A stretch of 64,000 bases of DNA from Flavobacteriales bacterium (GCA_024643405.1 JAHENA010000005.1:1-64000); one strand, 5' to 3'. Positions 46,763 to 55,178 are shown, counted from the first letter of the stretch. The notes: generated by a model not told the origin, from the sequence alone. Numbers and translations are program-made.

Positions 46763-47647
46763 ATGGCTAAAATAACTTGTTTTGGTGAAGTTTTATGGGA
46801 CGTGTTCAAAACACATGAGAAGATAGGTGGAGCACCATTAAATGTCGCTTTAAGGTTAAAATCATTTAATAATGAAGTCGCTATCATTAGTGCCATAGGA
46901 AACGATATGTATGGAAAGACCCTTTTGGACTATATTTCTGAAAGCGGCGTTAATACAGATTATATACAAGTGAACGAAACACTGGAGACAGGAAAGGTTC
47001 TTGTTACCTTAAATGATAAAGGGTCTGCAACGTATGATATTATGTATCCATGTGCCTGGGATAAAATTAGTTTTAATGAAAAGGCGAAAGCCTTAGTTTC
47101 AAATTCAGAGGCCTTTGTTTTTGGTAGTTTGGTTGCCAGAGATGCGGTTTCAAAGGAGGCCTTATTACAACTTGTTGAAGTAGCCCCTTATAATGTTTTT
47201 GATTTGAATTTAAGAGCTCCACATTATACAAAAGAGCTGTTAATTCAACTTATGAACAAGGCACATTTTATTAAATTTAATGATGACGAACTGTATGAGG
47301 TAAGTGCTTATTTGGGGTCTAAATATTTGTCTATGGAACAAAATATTCGTTTTATTTCCAAAGCAACAAACACGAAGCACATCTGTGTGACCAAGGGGAA
47401 TCATGGTGCTGTTTTATTATATAATGATGTCTTTTATTACAACAGTGGTTATCTAATAAAAGTCAAAGATACCGTAGGAGCAGGGGATTCCTTTTTAGGA
47501 ACATTAATAAGCCAACTTCTTAACAAGATTAAACCGCAAGAGGCTATTGATTTTGCATGCGCTGTTGGAGCTTTAGTTGCACAAAGTGAAGGTGCTAATC
47601 CAAAAATATCAAGTGATATGATTGAAAAATTTATAAACCCTTATTAA
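46763..47647 (+). CDS. PfkB family carbohydrate kinase, probable fructokinase
   Basis: Sugar kinase of 294 residues. Seen: the N-terminal CFGEVLWDVF and GGAPLNVALRLKSF sugar-binding region, a central lid, and the C-terminal signature DTVGAGDSFLGTLISQLL with the catalytic Asp. ICVTKGNHGAVLLYN lies before it. Position 18 bp after a GH32 fructosidase makes fructose the probable substrate (fructose to fructose 6-phosphate); that is inferred from context and family. A hairpin overlapping its stop codon ends the two-gene operon. Confidence 0.9.
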   Translation: MAKITCFGEVLWDVFKTHEKIGGAPLNVALRLKSFNNEVAIISAIGNDMYGKTLLDYISESGVNTDYIQVNETLETGKVLVTLNDKGSATYDIMYPCAWDKISFNEKAKALVSNSEAFVFGSLVARDAVSKEALLQLVEVAPYNVFDLNLRAPHYTKELLIQLMNKAHFIKFNDDELYEVSAYLGSKYLSMEQNIRFISKATNTKHICVTKGNHGAVLLYNDVFYYNSGYLIKVKDTVGAGDSFLGTLISQLLNKIKPQEAIDFACAVGALVAQSEGANPKISSDMIEKFINPY

Positions 47648-47667
47648 TATTTAAAAATTAATAAGGG
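47638..47667 (+). terminator. Hairpin at the end of the GH32-PfkB operon
   Basis: CCCTTATTAAT and ATTAATAAGGG form a perfect 11-bp stem with an 8-nt AT loop, overlapping the pfkB stop codon. The following sequence is only modestly T-rich (CTTATTCTC), so termination strength is uncertain. Confidence 0.6.
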
Positions 47668-47702
47668 CTTATTCTCTGATGAAAATGGATTTTAAAGCGC
47701 TA

Positions 47703-48578
47703 TTATTTCTGTCCTTTTTTAAATCCGTAAAGGTTTTGTCCTATAAAATCGTGTGGAAATTTATCATCGCCTTCAAACCCAATTTCTACAGTACCGCTAT
47801 CTTCTGGGATATAATTTGTTTTAAAAATATAATCCCACAAACTTAAACTAATACCATAATTGACACCATACGATCCTTTAGGTAAAGTATAGGCATGATG
47901 GTATAAATGCATGACCGGATTGTTAAAAAGATACTTTAGGGGACCATAGGTTATTTTAATATTGGAATGATTTAAATGACCTATAGCGATGGTAATAAAA
48001 TGTATAATGTACGCCTGATTCGGTTCAAAACCACCTATTAGCATCACTCCAAATGTTTTTAATGGTTTGTACAGAATGTTCTCCATCCAGTGATATCTCA
48101 AATGCGCTGCAAATCCCATTTCTTTGACGCTATGGTGTACTTTGTGGAACTTCCATAGAAATGGATATTTATGTAATAACACATGTGTAAACCACTGTAC
48201 AAAATCAAGAATAATGAAAAACACCAGTAGTTGTAGCCACATAGCCCATTCAGAAATATCAAAAATAGCAAAGCTTTTGGCGGTTATATTAATATCTGCA
48301 AAAACAAGACCTATAATCTTGTAAAAACCACTGATGACAATTGAAAAAGCAAAAAAGTTGAAATACATATAAAAGGCATCCAACCAAAAATCTTTTCTAA
48401 TAATAGATTGATCTTTTCTCCAAGGGAATGCGATTTCTAAAAGCCAAACAATAACTGATATTGCCGTAAGCCCCCAAAAATAATTAGTATACCATGGTAC
48501 GTCAAAAATTATTGATTTCCATGTCCAGTCTACCGTTCCATTAAAGGAATTTATAAAAGCGTTAAGATACTTTTCCAT
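47703..48578 (-). CDS. Sterol desaturase / fatty acid hydroxylase superfamily protein
   Basis: Membrane di-iron enzyme of 291 residues. The histidine clusters that bind the iron pair are visible: HVLLHKYPFLWKFHKVHHS, HFITIAIGHLNHSN and HLYHHAYTLP. Four to five hydrophobic segments surround them (WGLTAISVIVWLLEIAF, LQLLVFFIILDFVQWF). Relatives hydroxylate or desaturate lipids, carotenoids or sterols; the substrate here is unknown. It lies 46 bp downstream of the sulfite dehydrogenase pair on the same strand and may be read through from it. Confidence 0.88.
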   Translation of the reverse strand: MEKYLNAFINSFNGTVDWTWKSIIFDVPWYTNYFWGLTAISVIVWLLEIAFPWRKDQSIIRKDFWLDAFYMYFNFFAFSIVISGFYKIIGLVFADINITAKSFAIFDISEWAMWLQLLVFFIILDFVQWFTHVLLHKYPFLWKFHKVHHSVKEMGFAAHLRYHWMENILYKPLKTFGVMLIGGFEPNQAYIIHFITIAIGHLNHSNIKITYGPLKYLFNNPVMHLYHHAYTLPKGSYGVNYGISLSLWDYIFKTNYIPEDSGTVEIGFEGDDKFPHDFIGQNLYGFKKGQK

Positions 48579-48624
48579 AATAATTTAATTGTTTGTAAAA
48601 TGTTATTAATTTTTATTCGTATTA

Positions 48625-49092
48625 TTAATCTAATTCATACCATGCAATATTTGTTAACGGAGGGCGTCTTCCAGTATCAACCGGTGGATAATTTGTTGCT
48701 AAATAATTAACGATAATCTCTTGATTTTTCCCTAAATCCGGCAGATTCTGAGTTTTCTGCATCCATTTAATAGTGGCGTTCCAGCGATCCGCATTCATAC
48801 GGTTTTGAAGAATTAATTTTGATGAATGACAGGCCGTACAGTTACGTACCACTGTCATCATCCCTTCAGCATCCACAAAACCAGTAGCTACATGTATGCC
48901 ATTTTCTATTCTATCTGGATCTAGTTCTTCAACAACAGCAGCCACCTCTGGGGGTTTGTTGAAATTAAAAAATTCAGGATTAGACATATAATAAACAAGC
49001 GCCCCACCTGCTATTACAAACAAACTGAATAGTAAAAGTAATAAATGATATACTTTCTTAACTTGTTTAAAAAATTCTAATTCTTCAGACAT
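48625..49092 (-). CDS. Monohaem c-type cytochrome, probable SorB-like subunit
   Basis: Small electron-transfer protein of 155 residues. One transmembrane anchor (HLLLLLFSLFVIAGGALVYYM) leaves a periplasmic domain with one haem site, VRNCTACHSSKLI. The later Met in MQKTQNLPD is a possible axial ligand. It begins directly after the stop of the molybdoenzyme gene (the TAG and ATG abut), so the two form one unit. By analogy with sulfite:cytochrome c oxidoreductases it should take electrons from that enzyme and pass them to a cytochrome oxidase or other carrier. That role is inferred from pairing. Confidence 0.86.
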   Translation of the reverse strand: MSEELEFFKQVKKVYHLLLLLFSLFVIAGGALVYYMSNPEFFNFNKPPEVAAVVEELDPDRIENGIHVATGFVDAEGMMTVVRNCTACHSSKLILQNRMNADRWNATIKWMQKTQNLPDLGKNQEIIVNYLATNYPPVDTGRRPPLTNIAWYELD

Positions 49093-50313
49093 CTACTTCA
49101 CTTTAACAGCAATGCGGTGACATGCATTATTTAAATAACCTTTAGGATTCCATCCTGGTAATAGCATAGGTTGTGCTTTTCCGTTGCTATCCGTTGCTTT
49201 GGCCCAAACTTCATAATATCCTGTTTGAGGAAAATCAATGGAAGCCCTAAAATGTTGCCAGGCTAATCGGTTTTTTGGTTTTTCAATGGTACACATTTTC
49301 CAGGTAGAGCCATAGTCTATGGAGTACTCCATTTTAGTTACTTCTAATTCTCCCGCCCAGGCATGTCCTCGGATGTTTAATGTTTTTCCTTTAGTTATAA
49401 TAGCACCAGATTTTGGATAGGTAATTAGTGATTTGACGGGCATAGACTCAATGATACAATAATCTTCATCCTTTATCTTTTCTCCGGGTTCAATAGGTTT
49501 ACAAGGTACCCTATAAGAATCGCCACCCATTTTTTCACCATCATGAATGATATTACGAATACTAATTCTGTTAAGCCATTTTCCTGAAACAGAAGCAGGC
49601 CAGCCACCAGCCACCAGTCTTAAAGGATACCCGTGCACCAACGGAATATCTTCTCCATTCATTTTAAAGGCAATTAAAGTTTCATCCTGTAATGCTTTTG
49701 ACATAGGGCATCCTCTGGAAATAGGCTCTTTTTTAGGGTCGCGACTTAAATGTATATCTGCCGCATGATAGCCAATATAAACCGCGTTATTTTTTATACC
49801 GGCATCTTCTAAAACATCTCTTAACCGCACACCAGTCCAAGAGGCACAGTGCACCGCGCCAATAGTCCATTGATTTCCTTGCGCTGGCGGATTAAATTCA
49901 CTGCGCCCATTTCCTCCACATTCTATGGTTAATTGATAAGTATATTGTTTAAATTTTGATTTTAATTCAGCAAGTGTATAGGTTTTCTCTTTAGTGACAG
50001 ATTCCCCATCAATTTTCAATACCCAGTTTTTAACATCAATACTCTCAGGAATTAATCCGTTATTTCTTATAAACATACACGAATTTGGGGTGATCGCATC
50101 ATCTAATAAATGCGCCTGTGCTTCCATATTCCATGGCTTGTCATTCAACAAAACCATTTCTTTATTTTTATTAAACATTTTAAAAGGATCTGGATCTTGT
50201 AATGCCAATGGCACATAACCTTCTAATATATTAGATCCAAAAATAATTTCTGCTCCAATAAGTGTTGCAAACGAGCTAATCGTAGCTTTTTTAACAAAAG
50301 ATCTTCTTTTCAA
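49093..50313 (-). CDS. Molybdopterin sulfite oxidase-family enzyme, probable SorA-like sulfite dehydrogenase
   Basis: Periplasmic molybdoenzyme of 406 residues. It starts with a Tat-like signal, MKRRSFVKKATISSFATLIGAEIIFG, fitting export of a folded cofactor enzyme. The sulfite oxidase fold shows the Mo-ligating Cys132 in LTIECGGNGRSEFNP, WTIGAVHCASWTGVRLRDVLEDAG, GYHAADIHLSRD, VHGYPLRLVAGGWPASVSGKWLNRI, and a C-terminal dimerisation domain (INIRGHAWAGELEVTKMEYSID). Pairing with the abutting cytochrome c gene supports oxidation of sulfite to sulfate with electrons passed to haem. Related enzymes with other substrates exist, so sulfite is probable but not proven. Confidence 0.9.
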   Translation of the reverse strand: MKRRSFVKKATISSFATLIGAEIIFGSNILEGYVPLALQDPDPFKMFNKNKEMVLLNDKPWNMEAQAHLLDDAITPNSCMFIRNNGLIPESIDVKNWVLKIDGESVTKEKTYTLAELKSKFKQYTYQLTIECGGNGRSEFNPPAQGNQWTIGAVHCASWTGVRLRDVLEDAGIKNNAVYIGYHAADIHLSRDPKKEPISRGCPMSKALQDETLIAFKMNGEDIPLVHGYPLRLVAGGWPASVSGKWLNRISIRNIIHDGEKMGGDSYRVPCKPIEPGEKIKDEDYCIIESMPVKSLITYPKSGAIITKGKTLNIRGHAWAGELEVTKMEYSIDYGSTWKMCTIEKPKNRLAWQHFRASIDFPQTGYYEVWAKATDSNGKAQPMLLPGWNPKGYLNNACHRIAVKVK

Positions 50314-50384
50314 AAGTGTAGAATTAAATTAATTTTTACATGATATATACAAGATACAAATTACAATTTTAAAAATTTAACTTA

Positions 50385-50400
50385 TGTAACATATGTTACA
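50385..50400. promoter_or_regulatory. 16-bp palindrome between the sulfite dehydrogenase and membrane protein genes
   Basis: TGTAACATATGTTACA is a perfect palindrome placed almost exactly in the middle of the 155-bp divergent gap (71 bp from the molybdoenzyme start, 68 bp from the other gene). The form resembles sites of dimeric CRP/FNR-superfamily regulators. The regulator is not identified. Confidence 0.5.
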
Positions 50401-50468
50401 AACATTATTACAAGTCAGCTTTATATTGTACCTTCATTATATTATGAAAAAACTTAAAGTTAAATTTT

Positions 50469-51149
50469 ATGATAAAGAATTTTGGAACTAAATTTATTGG
50501 ATGGGCTTTTATTTTAGCCGCCGTATTATTGTGGAGTGGCTGGGCACTTTCACCGCATCATGTTGGAGAGTATTTTCAAGCTTCAGATTTTCCTGCCATA
50601 GGTGAGCACGTATGGTTCTGGATATGGATGTACCGTATTCATATATTTGGATGGGTCACCATGGCCATTGCTATTTTTGCATTTGTTTCAATGACAGGTA
50701 AGAAACCTTTTGGGGTTGTGATTATACCTGGTGCAGGTATGGTGATTGTAGGAACGTTTACCATTGCCATCGCGGCTGCGTTTTATTATAATTATGGAGC
50801 CTGGGGCGTAGGTCAAACTATGGGTAAATCGCCTGAAGAAATTCAAGAATTTTTAAATGGAACACTTTATACGAATCAATATGTGACCTGTTTTGTACGT
50901 TTTGGACGTATTTTTTCAGGGGTAGGTTTGGTATTATTAGGTTTTGGTCTTTTAAAATGGCATATGCTTAGCAAATGGCTAAGTTGGTTTACTATTTTGT
51001 TGGGTCTAACCGCTATGGGAATTATACTGGCAATTCCAGATAATTTTGAAATTTATAAGCCTGTTTTTCACGTGAAAGTCATATGGTTACTAACCATGGG
51101 TGTTTTTATACTCTTAAAAGGTATTAACCTCTCTGAAACGGAGTCTTAA
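50469..51149 (+). CDS. Polytopic membrane protein of unknown function
   Basis: Unrecognised protein of 226 residues with about six hydrophobic segments: GWAFILAAVLLWSGWAL, IHIFGWVTMAIAIFAFVSM, GVVIIPGAGMVIVGTFTIAIAAAF, FGRIFSGVGLVLLGFGLL, WFTILLGLTAMGIILAI and VKVIWLLTMGVFILL. Several histidines sit near membrane edges (SPHHVGEYF, YRIHIFGW, FHVKVIW) and could bind haem, but no family signature confirms it. It is divergent from the sulfite dehydrogenase pair across a perfect palindrome and ends at a strong terminator, so shared regulation is plausible. It might hand electrons on or act in sulfur-compound handling; this is speculation. Confidence 0.7.
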   Translation: MIKNFGTKFIGWAFILAAVLLWSGWALSPHHVGEYFQASDFPAIGEHVWFWIWMYRIHIFGWVTMAIAIFAFVSMTGKKPFGVVIIPGAGMVIVGTFTIAIAAAFYYNYGAWGVGQTMGKSPEEIQEFLNGTLYTNQYVTCFVRFGRIFSGVGLVLLGFGLLKWHMLSKWLSWFTILLGLTAMGIILAIPDNFEIYKPVFHVKVIWLLTMGVFILLKGINLSETES

Positions 51150-51178
51150 GAGTCTTATTTGAAACTTATTAAATAGAT

Positions 51179-51212
51179 AAACTCTGCATGGAATAAGATG
51201 CAGAGTTTTTTA
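51179..51212 (+). terminator. Intrinsic terminator of the membrane protein gene
   Basis: AAACTCTGCAT and ATGCAGAGTTT form a perfect 11-bp stem with an 8-nt loop, followed by a T-run, 29 bp past the stop. Confidence 0.85.
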
Positions 51213-51228
51213 TTTGTGGGTATTTCAA

Positions 51229-52437
51229 TTAAAAAAGCTTTTTAGCTATTATCAACCACGCATATCTTAAAAAGACGCCCCATGGATTTAATTCTGTATT
51301 TGGTTTTTTTCCTTTTCCTATACGTTTAATTTGCGCTTCATACCAAATAATATTCATGGCGCCGTCAATGGCTTTAACGCCTGTTTTTTTAATATGACTC
51401 GTAAAATCAGTTTGCTTTCCGGCGAATAGATCGTTGGCTATATTTGGAAATAAAACAAAGGGACGCGCCATTCCAATAACATCTACCTGATTAGAAGTTA
51501 CGGCATCCTGCATGACAGAGGCTGTCCTAAAACCACCTGTTAGCATCAATGGTGTCTTGGTTACTTTTCTTGCTTTTTCAATATATTCCATAAAATACGC
51601 CTCTCTTTTACTGGTGCTCTCTTGTCTTTTTCCCATCATTGCCGGTGCTTCATAGGTGCCTCCAGATATTTCAATTAAATCAATCCCTTCTTTTGACAGC
51701 ATTTTAACAACTTCCATAGATTCATCCTCCGTAAAGCCGCCTTTTTGGAAATCTGCGGAATTTAATTTAATTCCAATAGGGAATTTTTCTCCAACTTTTT
51801 TTCTGATATTTCTATATACTTCAATCACAAATCGGGCTCTGTTTTCAATCGTACCACCCCATTTATCCTCTCTGATATTGGTGTAAGGTGATAAAAACTG
51901 ACTTACCAGATACCCATGAGCTCCATGTATCTGAACGCCAGTAAAACCGGCTTTTTTCAAAATAAAGGCGGTTGTACCAAACGCTTCAATAATTTCTAGT
52001 ATCTCATTTTCGAGTAGCGCTTTTGGTATTTTTTTTGTCGCATTCTTTCTGCCTCCAGTTCTAAGAGGAACTGCCGACGGCGCTAATAATTCACTATTTA
52101 TTTGTTCCATGGCCTGTCTGCCAGGATGATTAATTTGTGGCCATAAATGTGTTTCTGTTCCTTTTACAGTGTCGGCCCATTCTTTAAGTAAATCAAAATT
52201 TTTTTCATCCTCCACAATCACATTTCTAGGCTCGCCAAGCGCCTTGGAGTCAATCATGATATTGCCTGTAATTAACAATCCGGCGTCACCTTGGGCCCAT
52301 TTTCTATAAGCATTTATAAGGGTTGGTGTCGGCTCATGATTTTTATTGGAAGCATTCTCACTCATGGCCGATTTGGCAATTCTGTTACTTAATTTGGTGC
52401 CATTAGGCAAAATCAATTCTTGTTGTAAAATACTCAT
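51229..52437 (-). CDS. NADH:flavin oxidoreductase, Old Yellow Enzyme family
   Basis: FMN-dependent ene-reductase-like enzyme of 402 residues with a TIM barrel. Seen: LPNGTKLSNRIAKSAMSE at the N-terminus, LWPQINHPGRQ, the catalytic region GVQIHGAHGYLVSQFLSPYTNIREDKWGGTIENRARFVIEV, IGIKLNSADF and the FMN phosphate site TGGFRTASVM...VDVIGMARPFV. No Fe-S or second flavin domain is attached, so it belongs to the single-domain group. The substrate (an activated alkene or similar) is unknown. A NUDIX gene lies 62 bp upstream on the same strand. Confidence 0.93.
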   Translation of the reverse strand: MSILQQELILPNGTKLSNRIAKSAMSENASNKNHEPTPTLINAYRKWAQGDAGLLITGNIMIDSKALGEPRNVIVEDEKNFDLLKEWADTVKGTETHLWPQINHPGRQAMEQINSELLAPSAVPLRTGGRKNATKKIPKALLENEILEIIEAFGTTAFILKKAGFTGVQIHGAHGYLVSQFLSPYTNIREDKWGGTIENRARFVIEVYRNIRKKVGEKFPIGIKLNSADFQKGGFTEDESMEVVKMLSKEGIDLIEISGGTYEAPAMMGKRQESTSKREAYFMEYIEKARKVTKTPLMLTGGFRTASVMQDAVTSNQVDVIGMARPFVLFPNIANDLFAGKQTDFTSHIKKTGVKAIDGAMNIIWYEAQIKRIGKGKKPNTELNPWGVFLRYAWLIIAKKLF

Positions 52438-52499
52438 GATGGGTTTATATTTTATTATTCCAAAGGGATAAAAATATTTATAATAGTTTGTGTATATTT

Positions 52500-52913
52500 T
52501 TAATGACTAGTAAAAGGATTAAAGCCTGCTTTTATCTGATTAATTATTGGTAAAAACAGAGGTTTTGGTAATTGACCCCATTCAAACCAGCACCACGTTT
52601 CACATTTATGCGGTTCCATTAATTTAACTTTACCTGAAGCAAAATCTGCCAACATAAAAATGGTGATATAATGCTTATTTTCTTTTAAGAAAACATCATT
52701 GGTGGCTATGCCAAACCGAAGATTCTTGATTTTAATACCCGTTTCTTCTAAAACTTCACGTTTCGCGCAGGATTCCCAAGACTCACCGTGTTCTAAATGT
52801 CCTCCGGGATAAGACCAAGAACCCTCACCATGTGCATTTTTTCTTTTACCTAGCAAGATTTTACCATCTTTAAGGACCATGACCCCAATACCAACTTTTG
52901 GACTATTTTCCAT
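52500..52913 (-). CDS. NUDIX hydrolase
   Basis: Cytoplasmic pyrophosphohydrolase of 137 residues. The Nudix box is complete: GGHLEHGESWESCAKREVLEETGI matches GX5EX7REUXEEXGU. The opening (GIGVMVLKDGKILLGKRKNAHGEGSWSYPGG) resembles MutT-like enzymes that act on nucleotides. LMEPHKCETWCWFEWGQLP near the C-terminus is a common feature of this group. The precise substrate is not predictable. Confidence 0.93.
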   Translation of the reverse strand: MENSPKVGIGVMVLKDGKILLGKRKNAHGEGSWSYPGGHLEHGESWESCAKREVLEETGIKIKNLRFGIATNDVFLKENKHYITIFMLADFASGKVKLMEPHKCETWCWFEWGQLPKPLFLPIINQIKAGFNPFTSH

Positions 52914-52965
52914 TATTGTAATGCTAAAGATTTTTGGAAAGTTTAAAATATCATTTCCTTATTAT

Positions 52966-54435
52966 TTAATTTGTAGCGCTATTCTTTATTATTTGATAAT
53001 AAAACCGGATGGAATTTTCAAAATCGCTGACCGGTAATTTTTCATTTAGACCGTGAAAAGATTTAATATTTCCTTTATTGAGTTTGATGGCTGAAAACCT
53101 ATAAATATTGTCAGAGATCTCATTTAAATGTCTGGAATCTGTTCCTCCTACTACTAAATATGGGGCAACTAACACGTCTGGATAAATTTCTGAAATAGTC
53201 CGCTGTAAAGTTTTATAACCAAAAGAACTGGTGCTGGATACGTTTGATGGTTCAGAAATAAAGTCACCCTTTTTAATCATGATGCGGTCGTCATGAATAA
53301 GGTCTTTCACACGTTGAGTAACAGAGGCAATGGTTTCGCCTGGAATAATTCTAAAGTTGATGGTTGTACTGGCAAACTGCGGAATGACATTATCTTTCAC
53401 ACCACTATTAAAGATAGTCGGTGCGGTGGTAGTTCTCACTAGGGCGTTACCGGAACCGGATTTTTCATAAATTCCAGTAATCACGGATTCAAACAGGGAT
53501 TTATTCGCAAAAACTAATTTATTTACAAAGGGCATCTCCGGACCTAAATTTTCGATAAAGCCATCAATTGGGGGAGAAATTATAGCAGGAAACGGATTCT
53601 GTTTAAGTTTAACTATGGCATTAGAAAGGACATCTATGGCCGTTTCTTTTTCTGGCATGGAAGAATGACCCCCTTCCATTTTTACTGATAATTCTAACGA
53701 AATAAACCCTTTTTCTGCTACGCCAATAAGCGCAACATCTTTTTCAATATCTGGGATCATATGCTGCACAATACTTCCTCCTTCATCTAAAACAAATTCA
53801 GCTTCAACTTTTTCATTTTTCAAGTATTGTGCGATAGCTTTTGCCCCGTTAACACCTCCAATTTCTTCGTCGTGACCAAAGGACAGATAAATTGTTCGCG
53901 CTGGTTTAAAATCAGTTTTAAGTAAAAGTTCCACAGATTCCATAAGACCTATAACTCCAACCTTATCATCTATAGTTCCGCGACCCCATATAGTATCGTT
54001 TATTATTTCGCCACCAAAAGGATTGTGTTTCCAGTCTGAAATATTTTCTTCAATAACTGGCACTACATCCAAATGAGCCATTAAAATAATGGGTTTTAAA
54101 CTCAGGTCTGATCCAGTCCATTTATATAAAAAACTAAAAGAATTGAAGGTTTTCTTTTCTAAAATGGAATCCACTAGAGGATAAGTTTCTATTAAAAATT
54201 TTTCAAAATTCTGAAATTGTAAAGAGTCAAAATCTATTTCATTCTCCGGTGATACCGTTTTAATTTTTATGGCTTTAGAGAAGTTCTCAACAGAAGTACT
54301 CTTAATTTTAAAAGCAGCGACCGGTTCGTATTTTAATTGTGTTGATTTAAAATTTAAAGTATTGAATAATAAGTAAATAATAAATATTACGATTAATACA
54401 AGACCTGCTAAAAGGATTTTTTTTATAATTTTCAT
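52966..54435 (-). CDS. M20 family zinc peptidase (carboxypeptidase S-like)
   Basis: Di-zinc exopeptidase of about 489 residues with an N-terminal membrane anchor (KKILLAGLVLIVIFIIYLLF), so probably periplasm-facing. Metal and catalytic residues are visible: PIILMAHLDVVPV, IWGRGTIDDKVGVIGLMES, YLSFGHDEEIGGVNGAKAI and the late His in SFHGLNEKLPVSDF. A dimerisation domain lies between (EMEGGHSSMPEKETAIDVL-type stretch, seen here as VKMEGGHSSMP). The track begins at 54474, but the ATG at 54435 overlaps the upstream TGA as ATGA, which fixes the start and implies translational coupling with the small membrane protein gene. Confidence 0.9.
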   Translation of the reverse strand: MKIIKKILLAGLVLIVIFIIYLLFNTLNFKSTQLKYEPVAAFKIKSTSVENFSKAIKIKTVSPENEIDFDSLQFQNFEKFLIETYPLVDSILEKKTFNSFSFLYKWTGSDLSLKPIILMAHLDVVPVIEENISDWKHNPFGGEIINDTIWGRGTIDDKVGVIGLMESVELLLKTDFKPARTIYLSFGHDEEIGGVNGAKAIAQYLKNEKVEAEFVLDEGGSIVQHMIPDIEKDVALIGVAEKGFISLELSVKMEGGHSSMPEKETAIDVLSNAIVKLKQNPFPAIISPPIDGFIENLGPEMPFVNKLVFANKSLFESVITGIYEKSGSGNALVRTTTAPTIFNSGVKDNVIPQFASTTINFRIIPGETIASVTQRVKDLIHDDRIMIKKGDFISEPSNVSSTSSFGYKTLQRTISEIYPDVLVAPYLVVGGTDSRHLNEISDNIYRFSAIKLNKGNIKSFHGLNEKLPVSDFENSIRFYYQIIKNSATN

Positions 54436-54851
54436 TTTTTGATTTTTCTGTTTAAAAGTGTTGCTCCCAGCCATGCCATGGGTATATAGGCACCGCCAAT
54501 ATCTAAAACAGCAAACCAGGTTGGCGAAGGTAGTAATAAGATGTTAGTAATACCACCTATCAGGAAAAACAAACCAATTAACAATGCGAACTTCATTTTA
54601 TGGGTTGTTGCTATCCATGCTGCTAACAGGGCGCCTCCCAAAGTGCCCAATGCATGGGCTAAAAACGGAAATAAAAAATTAATGGGCTTAAATAAATGCA
54701 TAGAAGCTTTTAAACCTTCCATAGTGGTAATATCTGCACCTTCTGGAGGAGGAATGATAGAACCACTTATGGTAATAATACCCATATTGATAATACTACC
54801 TATTACAATTCCAGTAACTACAGCTAAAATGTTTCTCAGTATTGTATTCAT
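54432..54851 (-). CDS. Small four-helix membrane protein of unknown function
   Basis: Hydrophobic protein of about 139 residues, starting at MNTILRNILAVVTGIVIGSIINMGIITISG (ATG 54851). The 23 extra N-terminal residues in the track are polar and not needed. Four hydrophobic segments are seen, with a short loop PPPEGADITTMEGLKASMHLF after the first. A Gly-rich helix, LAHALGTLGGALLAAWIA, follows. No enzymatic motif is recognised. Its stop overlaps the M20 peptidase ATG (ATGA), so the two proteins may work together. A CRP-like palindrome lies about 105 bp upstream of its start. Confidence 0.75.
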   Translation of the reverse strand: MNTILRNILAVVTGIVIGSIINMGIITISGSIIPPPEGADITTMEGLKASMHLFKPINFLFPFLAHALGTLGGALLAAWIATTHKMKFALLIGLFFLIGGITNILLLPSPTWFAVLDIGGAYIPMAWLGATLLNRKIKK

Positions 54852-54941
54852 AAGTCTTATGGTTATATGATTAAGTTTAATGATAAAAGTTATGAGTTCA
54901 TTTGAACACAAAATGGCCATTTCTTATAGCACTTAACATTT

Positions 54942-54982
54942 GATTTTAAAAATAGTGAATTTATTCACAGATTTTAAAAATA
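54942..54982. promoter_or_regulatory. Palindrome flanked by direct repeats, CRP-like operator candidate
   Basis: GTGAATTTATTCAC (54955-54968) is a perfect palindrome of GTGA-N6-TCAC form. It is bracketed by two copies of GATTTTAAAAATA (54942-54954 and 54970-54982). It is 104 bp upstream of the small membrane protein gene and about 360 bp upstream of the cytochrome operon. Confidence 0.45.
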
Positions 54983-55095
54983 AAAGATGTTGCCAAGTCT
55001 TTAAATGAGGCTGCATCCTTGTTTTAATATATGTCTCTTCATTAAAGATTATAATGCATAATAATTAGTATTTCTCAATTTAGTTAAAGTATAAA

Positions 55096-55178
55096 TTACA
55101 TTTTAACGAAAAATTTACATAAAACATGTAATATTAAGAGAAATAATAAGAATCTTTTACATGCTTTAGCTACATTTG
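55096..55178 (+). promoter_or_regulatory. Candidate promoter/operator region of the cytochrome operon
   Basis: TTACAT occurs at 55096-55101, 55115-55120 and 55157-55162, and its reverse complement ATGTAA at 55126-55131. The middle two form an inverted repeat with a 5-bp spacer. TACATTTG at 55171-55178 fits the -7 consensus, which would give a leader of about 140 nt. No -33 TTTG is seen, consistent with an activator-dependent promoter. Confidence 0.4.
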
